A stretch of DNA of 64,000 nt from Castanea sativa (taxonomy: Eukaryota > Streptophyta > Magnoliopsida > Fagales > Fagaceae): the NCBI RefSeq assembly GCF_040712315.1, contig NC_134013.1, forward strand, positions 60,487,001 through 60,551,000, given 5' to 3'. The notes beneath the pieces are model-generated. The model saw nothing but the letters and a program-made list of their open reading frames with translations. It was not told the origin of the DNA and searched no databases. This document shows, piece by piece, positions 23,601 through 34,873 of this stretch. Every line of letters begins with the position of its first letter. The stretch's first letter is position 1. The position numbers and the translations under genes were made by a program.

Positions 23601-24590
23601 GAAGAGAGGAAATATGAATTATCAGGTTGAAAAAGAAAGAATTGTAAGAAGCAAATGGCGGGGAAAGTATGTGATTTTTTTTTTTTTTGGGGGGGTAAAA
23701 AAATTTTGGGATTTTGTTTTCTATTTTTTGGGTGAAAATGGGATTTGTGGATTTTTATAGGTGTGGAAAATTGAGAGTTAATTAATTGAATTACGAATTT
23801 ACCCTTGGATGACTGACTGAGTCTTCTTTAGTTGTTGGTAGCTAGTTAGTTAAAGCTTCGGAAGCTTGCTCAGGAAGAAGAGTCACTGGAGAGTGAAGAG
23901 CCTTCATTTTCTGCGGAAGGAATTTAACGGAGCGTTAAATGTGAAGTTACGAAGGTACCCCTGAGGGCTGCCTGACTGCTTCGCTTACGGGTGCTTCTTT
24001 AAGTGTGCCCATTTTGGGAATTTTAGCGGAATAACTTTCTGCCGAAGGCATTTTCTGCTCCCTGAATTCGGGTCAAGTACAAGGAAGAATGAGTACACAG
24101 TTTAATTTGCAGAATGATGAAACATTTATGAGATTATTTATGTATATTATTTAATTATAAATAGTTAAGTTAATAAAAAAAATCTAGTATGACAAAAAAA
24201 TAAACTAAGAGCCTTTTCTCAACAAAGAAAATGGTATTTTTTTCCTAACAAAAAAAAATCCCTCACTTGGTTAGTGTAATTGGTTGAGAAGAAATAATTG
24301 ATTTATACGAAAGTAAATGCGGTCAATCACGGTTTGTCACATAAATAAAATAATACTACCTAAAATGGTTAATTGATATGATACAATTTCAAGAATTTCT
24401 TTTTTGTATTTTTTTCGTTTTTATCAATATTTTATTAATTAATTGAAAATGAAAGGTGCATGAAATGTCTAAACATGATGGAAATTAGGTGTGGCAGAGC
24501 AAGATTCAATCATGGAAACCCCATGTATTGGATAATGGAGCCAGATAGAGCGAAGGTGTTTTGCAATTGCAAATACTAATAAGACGTAAG
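23600..24590. other. Intergenic stretch upstream of SCC2 with no recognised feature
   Basis: AT-rich on both sides of a more GC-balanced part at 23820-24070. I see no coding frame, repeat boundary or RNA gene. Confidence 0.5.
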
Positions 24591-24592
24591 AA

Positions 24593-25090
24593 CTAGTCGT
24601 TAACCCGTGCGACGCATGGAAAAAATATTGCATTTGAAGAAGTAAAGCCTTTTCCTTTTTTATTGTACATTAGGATATTAATCTCAAAATTTCCTATCCT
24701 TGATATGAAACATTAAATTACATAATGAAAAAAAAAACTTAAATTAAAATTAAAATTAAGATTCCAATTCTTAACATCCTCAATTGTCCAATGAATGTAT
24801 GAAACACAAATTTAAAAAACTTCAACACTAACAAGGTAAGAACTAGTCGTTAACCCGTGCGACGCATGGAAAAAATATTGCATTTGAAGAAGTAAAGCCT
24901 TTTCCTTTTTTATTGTACATTAGGATATTAATCTCAAAATTTTCTATCCTTGATATGAAACATTAAATTGCATAATGAAAAAAAAAAAAACTTAAATTAA
25001 AATTAAAATTAAGATTTCAATTCTTAACATCCTCAATTGTCCAATAAATGTATGAAACACAAATTTAAAGAACTGCTTAAGCAATATTTC
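24593..25090 (-). mobile_element. Two tandem Helitron-type 3' ends
   Basis: On minus, each unit ends with a small hairpin (CATGCGTCGCACG) followed by GGTTAACGACTAG and then host T, the CTRR-T terminus of plant Helitrons. The ends are at 24593 and 24843. The approximately 250-bp units upstream of them are near-identical. I could not find a 5' TC terminus, so these are truncated or tandemly inserted ends, not whole elements. Confidence 0.6.
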
Positions 25091-25490
25091 AAATAAATTA
25101 AAAGACAACTTTAAAATATTCTTTGTATCTTTTTCCTTTGTTGTTTTGTAGTAGTCATTGAATAACTCCTTTTGTTTTCCTTGATTACAGATGTTGGTGT
25201 GAGTTGTACATTGTTTTCAACGTCAATTTTTGAAACTTTGTAGAATCACCACATAGGTAATACCTCCCTTCATACCAAATACAATTGAGAGTTGCCACTA
25301 AATTTGTGAGCTAAAGTAAAAACTTCAATCCAACACAAAGAGGAGAGTCCTAGTAGTCTAATAATTATTGATTTTGAATATGAAGGAAACAATGTCAAAA
25401 GGAATTCAAATTGAGACCATCCAAGGCAATAAATGTATTCAATATGTTCTACCTATTCACTGAGAAATTTAAACAAATACAAAGATAACC

Positions 25491-26154
25491 TGTACGGGCA
25501 CCACCCTCCTTCAAGCCCACTCACCCAGAGGCCCACGAATGTAATAACACGTGTGAGAATCTAACACTGATCACACGTGGAAGCACTCACGGCATGGCCG
25601 GCGAGGGTGGAGTATCACTCGGCAGCACTTAGGGGGTACCACCGCCAAGCACAGAACCTCCTGGCGGAGCAGGTTCCAACACTACTATCCTCTTATCCCA
25701 TACATCACCAAACGTCCACTTAAGTGAAATGGTATTGGACCTTCACTCTGTTGCCTAGGGAATACCCCTGTCGAGCATCAGTTCCAGCGGTGAAGTTAGT
25801 TCCAATGCCACTGCCTCCCTCTCCCACTCACAGTTAAAGACTCCACTAAGGAGATACATTATTAGACCTTTCCATCCACCCACCAGGATAATGATCATGA
25901 CTATTCCACTAACTTTGGCTATAAATAGGCAAGAAAGCTTCAATAGAGGGGGCTGGCAAATCCGGAGAAGGGGGATTAGAGCAAGAGATCATCCTGGAAG
26001 AAGGTGGATAGAAATTAGGGTAACAAGGGAAATTGGGATACTGTGTTCGCTGAGCATAGCCTCACCCGTTGTAGGAAATCCAAAAGCCCACCATACAAAT
26101 AAATTGTGAGCCCAAATACCTCTCAGGCCTAATAACCACATCTGGGTACGCACA
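25491..26154. mobile_element. Solo LTR, copy 1
   Basis: It starts TGTACGGGCACCACC, ends GTACGCACA, and is flanked by a perfect 5-bp duplication TAACC (25486-25490 and 26155-26159). It is non-coding and related along its length to the solo LTR at 34188-34873. No internal retrotransposon genes are present, consistent with LTR-LTR recombination. The parent family cannot be told from the LTR alone. Confidence 0.85.
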
Positions 26155-26403
26155 TAACCAATAAAAAGTTATTTTTAAAAACAACGCAGAAAGTTATTAT
26201 AAACAATGTAGATTTAATTGAATAGTGCAGTATAGTGTAGATTTTTATGAAACAGTGCACTGTAGATTTTATGAAACAGTGTAGGGCAGATTTTGGTTGT
26301 AAAAAAAAGAGCAGATTTTAGATGTGTAACAATGCAAATTTTATGTAGAAAAATACCGTTTTGAAGAAGAAATATTTTTAACAAATTGGATCCATATACC
26401 AAA

Positions 26404-27868
26404 GGCGTAAATACATTTTTGGTCCCTACATTTTGGGGTCATTTCTATTTTGGTCCCTACATTTTCATTTCATCACTTTTAGTCCCTAAATTAATTAACG
26501 CGTTCCATTTTGGTCTTTACCATTACTCACTTAACAGAAATTGCAGATGTGGCAAGCGGTGTCCACTGTTGGCACATTAAATGCTGACGTAGTCAATAAA
26601 ATACTATTAAAAATGCCACATTAGCTTATAAATTAAAAAAAAATTATTTATTTATTTTAACTAAATAAAAAAATTAAAAAGAAATTGTTTAAAAAAGAAA
26701 TTAAATTAATTAAATTTAAAAAAATTCTTTACATTATGTTCTTCCTAGTCATCGTGAGTTATTTCTCAAAATCAAGAACATGATAACATGAAACACCCAA
26801 AATCAAAAGGCACAAAAATCCAACACACCCACAAAAAACCAAATTCTCTATCACCAATCCAAACCAAAACCAATCCATTACAAAACCCACCACCACAGCG
26901 CCTCCGCAAAGAGGAAGAGAGAAGGGAAATTGCAAACCCACCACCACGGCGCCGGATTTGAGCAGAGGAGATTGAAATGTCACCGGACGTCGTCAGATCT
27001 GAGCGGAGGAGAGTGATCGAAACACACACCCATAACAATGGTGGTGACAAACATGAAATCAGAGACAATGGCTCTGATGCACGAGGAGCGCCTTGGAGGC
27101 CGAGATGAACGCCATCATCGACCAAAATTGTATATTGTTTTTCTTGGCACCCAAACACTTATTTAGGGTTTCTTTCTTGATTAATCTATTAAAGATTTGA
27201 TTTTTGTAATAATGTGAAAAAAAAAAAAAAAAAAACCCAGATAGGGTGCGTGTTGATTGGATCTCTGGGAGCATTGTACAATGGGGTTTTGCTGATAAAT
27301 CTGGGGATAGCATTGTTCGCTTTGGTGGCCATTGAGAGTAGCAATCAAAAACTTGGGCGTACCTATGCTGTTCTTCTCTTCTGTGCTCTCCTTCTCAATG
27401 TTTTTTGGTTCATCCTCTTCACTCACGATATTTGGTCTCTCCTTTCTTTTTCTTTTTTTTTTCTTACCCATTTTTCATTTTCTACTGCATTGCAATTTTC
27501 ATTTTTGTTTATGTATATATTGTCCATGCACTGACTGGGAAGAACATAATGTAAATATTTTTTTTTAATTTAATTTCTTTTTTAAACAATTTGTTTTTAA
27601 TTTTTTATTTAGTTAAAATAAATAAATAATTTTTTTCAATTTATAAGCTGAAGTGGCATTTTTAATATTATTTTATTGGCCACGTCAGCATTTAATGTGC
27701 CAGCAGTAGACGTCGTTTGCCACATTAGCAATTTTTGTTAAGTGAGTAACGGTAAGGACCAAAATGAAACGCGTTAATTGATTTAGGGACTAAAAGTAGT
27801 GAAATGAAAATGTAGGGACTAAAATAGAAATGACCTTAAAATGTAGGGACCAAAAGTGCATTTACGCC
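26404..27868. mobile_element. Non-autonomous Mutator-like element with long inverted repeats (Pack-MULE candidate)
   Basis: Terminal inverted repeats of about 335 bp span 26404-26744 and 27539-27868. They begin GGCGTAAATAC and end with the complement. A perfect 9-bp target duplication TATACCAAA lies at 26395-26403 and 27869-27877. Long inverted repeats with a 9-bp duplication are the Mutator hallmark. The interior has no transposase but contains a coding-like fragment (see 27238-27455). Confidence 0.88.
27238..27455 (+). pseudogene. Captured fragment of a small multi-pass membrane protein gene
   Basis: An open stretch encodes about 70 hydrophobic residues. It opens GCVLIGSLGALYNGVLLINL and continues through GIALFALVAIESS, a polar turn (NQKLGRTYA), then VLLFCALLLNVFWFIL. 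That amounts to three likely membrane segments. It does not start with its own ATG context, since an A-run precedes it, and it runs out into T-rich sequence. I do not recognise the parent gene with certainty. It may be an angiotensin-receptor-associated-like plant membrane protein (weak recollection). Its place inside a Mutator-like element suggests gene-fragment capture (inference). Confidence 0.45.
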
Positions 27869-28420
27869 TATACCAAATTTTATTCACTGAAAAATTTAAA
27901 TAGACCATAGAGAACAAACACAAAGATTTCTAAGACAAAACCTTCAAACTCATATTGTTCATTTTATAGAACTTGGCATAATGATAAAGAATTCTTGCCA
28001 TAGATTCATAGAGTGGGCGCATAGCACATAGCTAACATTATTATTTTTTTGCTAGCTAACTTTGCATAACTTTATTATTGTTCTACTATAATTAAAAGAC
28101 TTCTTATTTAACCATACAAACATTAAAAAGACTTCTTACTAATGCAGGTCACTCACTTCTTTGTAATTAACAGATCTATTAAAATCTATATAAAAAAGAG
28201 ACCTACTAGACAATGCATAGTGTGACATAAGTAAATGCATTTCTAATAGCTCTCTTTTTTATTCTAAAAAAAGTTTTTCATAGTACACGAATTTGGCCTC
28301 TTGGAATGATGAAACTTCTAGTAGGTTTTTATTTTTTTTTTTTTTTTTAATATTCTAGAATATATAGACTAAGAACATTTCTTTTTTATTCAATAGTTGA
28401 AATGAGGAATTTGAACACTA

Positions 28421-28880
28421 GCGAAAATGGGCAAATGCCCATTTCACAAAAAAAAAGGGCAAATGCCCCATTTCTCAAACTAATTAGGGAAATAACCGTC
28501 TTTTGAAATTCGATTTTCTCAAAATCGAGTATCAAAAAAAAATATTCTAGAGCCCTATAGCGACGTTTTAAGGAGCATATAGTGACGTTTTAAGAATCTA
28601 TAGCGGCGTTTTGTAACTCGACCTCCATGAAATCAAGTTACATGCAAGTTTTTCTTTTTCTTTTTTAACCTATAACTCGACTTCATGGAGTTCGAGTTAC
28701 AAAACGCATATATAGGTTTTTAAAAACGTCACTATAGGCTCCTTAAAACGTCGCTATAGGGCTTAACTCGATTTTGAGAAAATCGAGTTTCAAAAGATGA
28801 GCATTTTCCTAATTAGTTTGGAAAATGGGGCAACATGCTTTTTTTTTTTTTTGCGAAAAGGGCAAAAGCCCATTTTGGCC
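28421..28880. mobile_element. Foldback MITE with 11-bp flanking duplication
   Basis: The ends GCGAAAATGGGCAAATGCCC and, on the right, AAGGGCAAAAGCCCATTTTGG are inverted. The flanks carry TTTGAACACTA at 28410-28420 and 28881-28891. The arms continue inward with paired CTATAGCGACGTTTTAAGGA and ACTCGATTTTGAGAAAATCG segments, so most of the element can fold on itself. It has no coding capacity and is probably Mutator-like, judging by the long arms and 9-11-bp duplication. Confidence 0.8.
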
Positions 28881-29330
28881 TTTGAACACTATATGTCTTT
28901 GTTAGAAACATATATAGATGTCAACTATTTGATCTATAAGACTATAAACTGGACCAAATATAATTAAATTAATTAAGACAATTTAGGGTAGAAAAGAGGA
29001 AGAAGGAATAACAGATGGAAAATATTATACATGATTTCATCAAAGTTGATCTCTTAAAGTAGAAGAAAAAATAAATTACAGAACAACTTTAAAGTTTTAC
29101 AAATTCATGAGGTAGAGGGAGAATTTGTGTCATGATAAAATAAAGAAATACGAATGAAAAAGACAACAAAAACCAAAACAATAATTACCTTACTATAATT
29201 ATTAGTTAGAATATACGAAGATGATTGCAAAGTGAAAGTGTTTATTTAGACCTATAATACACCAAATGGGTCGTGAGCGGAGCGATGTGGGTCATAGAGC
29301 AGAAAATTATTTACATCTATCATGCTAGTT

Positions 29331-29447
29331 CTTCAAAGAATATTCGTATTTATATGATTGCTTCTTAATTTGAATCGCTTCTTATTTGGGGGCGGAAAAT
29401 GGCTTATTAAGAAGAGATGGCCTTCATTCTGCAAGTTATATTAGACA
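29331..29447 (+). pseudogene. Fragment of the F-box gene found at 59.1 kb
   Basis: 29331-29375 matches 58984-59029 (the 3' end of that gene's 5'UTR intron) at about nine bases in ten. 29398-29443 matches 59240-59281, the coding stretch for FWKCVCAKRWPSICK, including a near-identical run around AAGAGATGGCCTTC. The sequence between, including the ATG and most of the F-box, is missing. It is a dead, internally deleted copy. Confidence 0.55.
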
Positions 29448-29860
29448 TTCATTATATCAAGCTTTCTCTAGAATGTAAGTGAATGTCAAATGAGATGCGA
29501 ATCTTGATGTATAAACAAAACTTGATTTTTTTTTTATTAACTCAGTATTACAATGGGGAAGAAGGAGTTGAATCATCAATCATAGATATTTTCATTCGAA
29601 AAATACAAAAAGTACCAACTAATTGAGTTACATTAGTTGGTTAGACACTCAAATATATAGGAGTAAATTATGTCAAAATGAAAAATATTACGGAAAGCAT
29701 AAAGAGAAAGTCTCTTAATATATTCCAAAATTGCATACTATTGGGTTTGGACGACATTGCCAAGTACCCAGTACAAGCTTATTTTCTAGGAAAAAACATA
29801 AAGATGTACTAGCGATAGAAATCAACTAGTAATAGTAAACTACAGAATGTTAGTGACTTT

Positions 29861-31028
29861 CTAAAAATTAAACCTTCCCTGAAAATTTTGGCCATATTGC
29901 CAATTACGAGGTACAACATTATCGAATTGTAGCATCTTCCCATCACTAGTGGTCACTTGGAATGACAAGGTTAGACCAATTAATTTTGTGTCGGTCTGCC
30001 AATTTTGACCCCAATTGCGAGTCATTTGAATCCAATTGGTATTAGGGCCTTTAATTTTGACATTAGAAATATCACCAGCACCTCCAACATTGTACACCAA
30101 TACAAGCAACCAATTTAGATTTCCCTTCAACTCAAACCTAACTCCTCCTTGCTTAATGCATGGGACGCGGCGATACTTAACAGGGATGACCCCAGCTTTA
30201 TATTGTGCAATTTTTGTGAACATAGGCATGGACAAGTCAAAGTGTCTTTGTGGGGGATTGCACCAAAGGTCTTGAGTCTTACTATAGTTAGCAGGGCAGA
30301 AATTGGTAGCAGTGATTTTGATAGTGCCAGCATTTTTTATGCACCATTGTGGATCATTGACACACTGGAGCTCAAAACAAGCGCCACAAGTGAGTCCGTT
30401 GTTGAAGAGTGCAGAGCTTAGGGCTGCTGTACTAAGGCCGTATCCTTGATCAAAAAGATTACCATACCCACAAGCTCCCTCTGTCGCATATTTTTTCAAG
30501 TTAGAAATCATAATTTTGACAAGTAATACTCATAACTCATCAATATTGAAAATTTTGAACTTTTTGAAACAATATTGAAGATATAGAGATTAAAATGAAA
30601 CACTTGAAATTATTAAAATAAATATCGAATGTTGATGACAAAATCTGCAACTTATCAAAAAAAAAATTAACATGACTTTATTTATAATGTGAAGAACAAT
30701 TAAGAAGAGTTAGTATGCCGTAGTAAAAGAAACTAGAAGGCTATGACTTTGTCACATGCAACACACAAAATAAATAATAAAATTGTACGCTATCATTAAT
30801 TAAAAACTTAGAACTACAACTACAGTCTATCATTTCTCCAACACTAGCTATGAAAATATAATTATACTTACGCATGGTTTCGCTACCAGTCATGTCACCA
30901 TAGAATGTTGCATGTGCATCGTACCAATTATTATCTATTTCCCCATCAATGGCGATTCTCTTGCTCATGGTTATCACAAAAAGAGTCATGAATATTATGC
31001 ATGAAAACAAGCTTTGAGACCTGGCCAT
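29861..31028 (-). CDS. Alpha-expansin
   Basis: Family role: secreted wall-loosening protein that lets cellulose-xyloglucan contacts creep at acid pH, without hydrolysis. Two exons, 31028-30872 and 30480-29861, give 258 residues, normal for the family. Order: signal peptide ([20 protein letters not shown]), double-psi barrel domain with [44 protein letters not shown] and the HFD motif (residues RHFDLS), then the cellulose-binding beta-sandwich with RNWGQNWQ and a C-terminus [10 protein letters not shown]. Odd: TFYGD is followed by MTG-SETM, not the usual GSDASGTM, and the splice creates a Gln before GACGYG. A broken paralogue of exon 1 and its promoter lies at 33.6-37.6 kb. It looks functional; which EXPA member is not decided. 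Confidence 0.93.
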
Positions 31029-31112
31029 GACTATATGAAAGAGTTAGAGACAGAGAGATAAAATATTGAGAAAGAGAGACTACTGCATCCTTAAGATAGG
31101 TCAAGAAGATGG

Positions 31113-31120
31113 TAATTATA
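31113..31120 (-). promoter_or_regulatory. TATA-like element of the alpha-expansin gene
   Basis: On minus the sequence reads TATAATTA, about 85-92 bases upstream of the ATG. The aligned position in the broken paralogue (37318-37325) reads a perfect TATAAATA. The site in the intact gene is therefore probably a one-base-altered TATA box. Confidence 0.5.
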
Positions 31121-31315
31121 GGTGGAAAAGGGAAACAATTAAGGTAAAATAATATGACTTTGATTCTGATAGTAATTCAACTGCAAGAATGGTGGGAATT
31201 AATAGTACGGACTTTATATGACTGAAAAAAAAATTAGCTAGAGGGATAATTTTTAATAACCATGAAATTAATCAGGCTAGCTAGAAAAGATCGAGCCGCA
31301 AATGGTAAAGAAGTA

Positions 31316-33070
31316 AAGGTGGAAATGAAAAGAAAAAAAAAAGGAGAATTTCCATTACAGCACACAAATTTGGCAAATATATAGAGGAGAAGGCTGTTTA
31401 GTCTAATTTGCTTATATATTTTCTTCTTTTTTGGTAATTATTTTGCTTATATATCTATATTTATAAATAGATACATAACATATAAAAGTCAAAGTTGAGA
31501 ATAAGTTTGATTTTGAAACCCTAGAATTCCTTAACTTATGCCGAGTGGCATAGCTAACTTTTTGAAAAATTCTGAAATGCAATAAAAATAAAATAAAAAT
31601 AAAAAACTAAAACTAAAACCTTTTTTTTTAGAGAGTTTTAGTATACAGCACCCCTTCTGATGATATCTATTATCATCAGACCAAGAATTAAAGGAGGAAA
31701 TAAAATGAAAAGAAAAGAAAAGGAGAATTTCCATTACACCACACAAATTTGACAAATACATACAGGAGAAGGCTGTGTAGTCTAATTTGCTTATATATCT
31801 TCTTCTTTTTTTGGTAATTAATTTGCTTATATATCCATATTTATATATAGATACATATAACATATAAAAGTCAAAGTTGAGAATAAGTTTGATTTTGAAA
31901 CCCTAGAATTCCTTAACTTATGCCGAGTGACATAGCTAACTTTCTAAAAATTGTGAAATGTACACTCTGTTTGTTTCAATGTAAAATATTTTCAAGAAAA
32001 TATTTTTCAATTTTACGGTGTTTGTTTTGCAGTAAAATATTTGGTCAAAAATAAAATATTTTCAGTTAACTAATCAACCTAAGCAAATTTATGTAAAATA
32101 TTTTATACTTAAAATTTTGGTAAAACATTTTACATTTGCTTACTCCCTCACACCCCGATACTCATCACCCTACAACACTCCAACAGTCACTTAAAGCTCA
32201 AACTCTCCAAGATCAAATTTCTCTCCAAAAACCCAGCCACCTCTGGTCCCCTCTCTCACCAATCACTGGGTCCAAGGTTTGAGGCACCACCGGCCAACTG
32301 CAACTTCCGTCAGCGCCTCCCATCGTTGGATCTGTCTCCCTTCTCTCATACCCATCTCGCGTAGAAAAAGAAAGTCACGAGGAGGGCTTCTTGGTGGGGA
32401 GCTGTGATGCCAGTAGTGGTCAATGAAGCTTTCCGGCATGATCTGGATAGCTGCAATCAAAGGAAGGTGCTACGGTGGATAACGGTGACCAAGGAAGACT
32501 TCGTGGGTTTTGATTTGTCTGAAATGTAGATCGCAGTTCTGTTTCATGGGTAGATCAAAGGAAGGTGCTAAGGTGCTGCAGTCATGATCTACCATCAACG
32601 TTTGGAAGGTGCTACGGTGGCGAGCAAAGATGAAACGAAACTGTGATCTGAAACATCATTTTTATTTCATGGGTTTTTTTTGGCTTTCTTTTGGGTGGTT
32701 ATGGAGTTGTTTGGTCGAATTTGTGGCTTAATTCTCATATGTTGTGGATTGCTGGTGGTTTGTGCTTAGATTTGTGGTTTAATGGTCAAATTTTTTGGTG
32801 GTAGCTGTCTTTTTCCTCTCTTCCAAATCTGGTTTTTGGAGTGGTTTAATGGTTTATGCTTTTTGGGGTGGCTGTTTGTGGTTTTTGCTCATTTGAGGTG
32901 GTTGTTGGCAGTTTGCATTTTCACACATTTTGTCATTCCAAACACTTAAAAATATTTTACATTTGAAAATATTTTACATCGAAACAAACAGAGCGGTAAT
33001 TAAAAAAAAAAACTGAAACTGAAACTTTTTCTTTTTAAAGAGTTTTAAAATATAGCGTCCTTCTGATAAT
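31316..33070. repeat. Direct duplication upstream of the expansin gene, second copy split by a transposon
   Basis: Copy A (about 31316-31680) and copy B (about 31697-31962 plus 32996-33070) are offset by 382 bp. They share long runs such as the one around AAACCCTAGAATTCCTTAAC and the C/T-rich tail near AGAGTTTTA. Copy B is interrupted by the element at 31963-32995. A related sequence also lies upstream of the broken expansin copy (about 37500-37600). Confidence 0.8.
31963..32995. mobile_element. Non-autonomous terminal-inverted-repeat transposon, copy 2
   Basis: Its ends, CACTCTGTTTGTTTC and AAACAAACAGAGCG, match the family at 6644-7742, in the opposite orientation. It has a 3-bp duplication GTA (31960-31962 and 32996-32998). 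The interiors also match, for example the CCCAGCCACCTC and CCCCTCTC segments. The surrounding direct duplication gives the pre-insertion sequence, which supports the boundaries. Confidence 0.82.
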
Positions 33071-33409
33071 ATCTAACACCTAACGAAAAAACATTATTTT
33101 TATTAACTAAAACTAAAACTAATAAAATTAATTAATTAACCTCTATATACGACCTAAAGAGTTTCTCAATAAAAAAGAAATCTACCGTTATAAGACTTCT
33201 TAGCTTCTTCTCCAAAAAAGGAAAAAAAAAAAAAGACTTCTCAACCAAAAAAATCATTACTATATATAGGTCACACTTTTTTGCAATCAAAATATTTCTT
33301 ATTAGATCATACATACATTAAAAATACTTTTTATCGTGGTCACACTTCTTTCCAAATTGAATTAGATTTGTAATATGTATAATTGTATATTGCTTATCGC
33401 TATCAAGTG

Positions 33410-33530
33410 ATTCTTAGGTACTCCCGGAGCACGGAGAATGGTGCTCCCTCCTCTCACATTCATGGTAGCCCCACCATGAATGTGAGAGGAGGGAGCACAA
33501 TTTCACTACATTCCGGAACTACCTAAGAAT
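33410..33530. repeat. Short hairpin MITE
   Basis: A 121-bp element is bounded by ATTCTTAGGTA and TACCTAAGAAT-type ends. Its long palindromic core is centred near 33467 (CTCCTCTCACATTCATGGT and complement). It is non-coding. A (TCA)n then (TA)n microsatellite follows at about 33551-33580. Confidence 0.7.
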
Positions 33531-34187
33531 TTTCCATCGCTATTGTTATCATCATCATCATCATATATATATATATATATATTGAAAATATAGAGATTAA
33601 AATGAAACACTTTAAAATATTAAAACAAATTTAAATAAATATCAAATGTTGATGACAGAATATGCAATTTATCAAATAAAAAAAATATGCAATTTATCAA
33701 AGACAAAATTTACATGACTTTATCTATAATGTGAATAACAGTTAAGAAGAGTTCGTATTATGCGATAGTAAAAGAAACTAAAATTCTATGACCCTTTGTC
33801 ACAAGCAACACACAAAATAAATATTATAATTGTACGCTACCATTAAAAACTTAAAATTATAGCTAAATTCTATCATTCCTGCAACCCTAGCTATGACAAT
33901 ATATTTATACGTACTCATGCTTTCGCTACCAGTCATGTCACCATAGAACGTTGCACATGCACAGGGCCGGCCCTTAGACAAGTTAGGCAATTGTCTAAGG
34001 CCCCCAAGGGGAAGGGAGGCCCCAAAATTTTTAAAAATAAGGGGTAGTAGGAAAAAAAAAATAGTATCAGATTAAAAAAAAATATTAGTATCAGATTTAA
34101 ACCAAAAAAAAAAAAATAGTATCAGACAAACCAAAAATCCGGTATTGTTATCCTCTGGACAAACCAAAAATCATCTAGATAAACTAC

Positions 34188-34873
34188 TGTATGGGCGCCA
34201 CCCTCCTTCAAGCCCACTTACTTAGAGGCCCATGAATATAATGACACATATAAGAACCTAACACTAATCACGTGTGAAAGCACTCACGGCATGGTCGGCG
34301 AGTGTGGAGTCTCGCATGGGATAACCTAGGGGTGCCATTACCGAGCAGAGAACCTAATGGTGGAACGGGTTCCAACGCTACTGTCATCTTCTCCCACCCA
34401 TCGCCAAACATCCACTTAGGTGAAATGGCATTGGACCATTCCTTCCATTGCCTAGGGAATGCCCCTACCGAGCATAAAGTCTAGCAGTGGAGCTAATTCC
34501 AGTTCCAATGCCACTGCCACCCTACCCACTCAAAATCAGACATCCACTTAGGAGAGGCAGTATTAGACTTCTCCTTCCACTCACAGGGGGAATGATCATG
34601 ATCATTCTACTAACTGTGGCTATAAATAAGCAAGAGGGACTCAGTTGGTGGGGGTGGGCAATTGCGGAGAGAAAGACGAGAGAGAAGAGAGGGAGGGAGA
34701 GAGATCAGTCATCCTGGAAGAAAAGGGAAAGTGATAGTAAAAATCAGGAAAGTTGAGTACTGGATCGGCCGAGCATAGCATCACCCGTTGTAGGAAATCC
34801 GAAAGCCCACCATACAAATAGATTGTGAGCCCAAATACATCTTAGGCCCAATAAACGTATTCTGGAGGGCACA
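34188..34873. mobile_element. Solo LTR, copy 2 (nested in the hAT element)
   Basis: It runs from TGTATGGGCGCC to GGGCACA, with a perfect 5-bp duplication ACTAC (34183-34187 and 34874-34878). It is related throughout to the LTR at 25491-26154, including the shared CCCGTTGTAGGAAATCC segment. Its insertion postdates the hAT element that contains it. Confidence 0.87.

Noticed and set aside
25755..26109. Open frames within 25.7-26.1 kb and 34.3-34.75 kb
   Set aside because: Both lie inside solo LTRs. The frames are not conserved between the two related copies.
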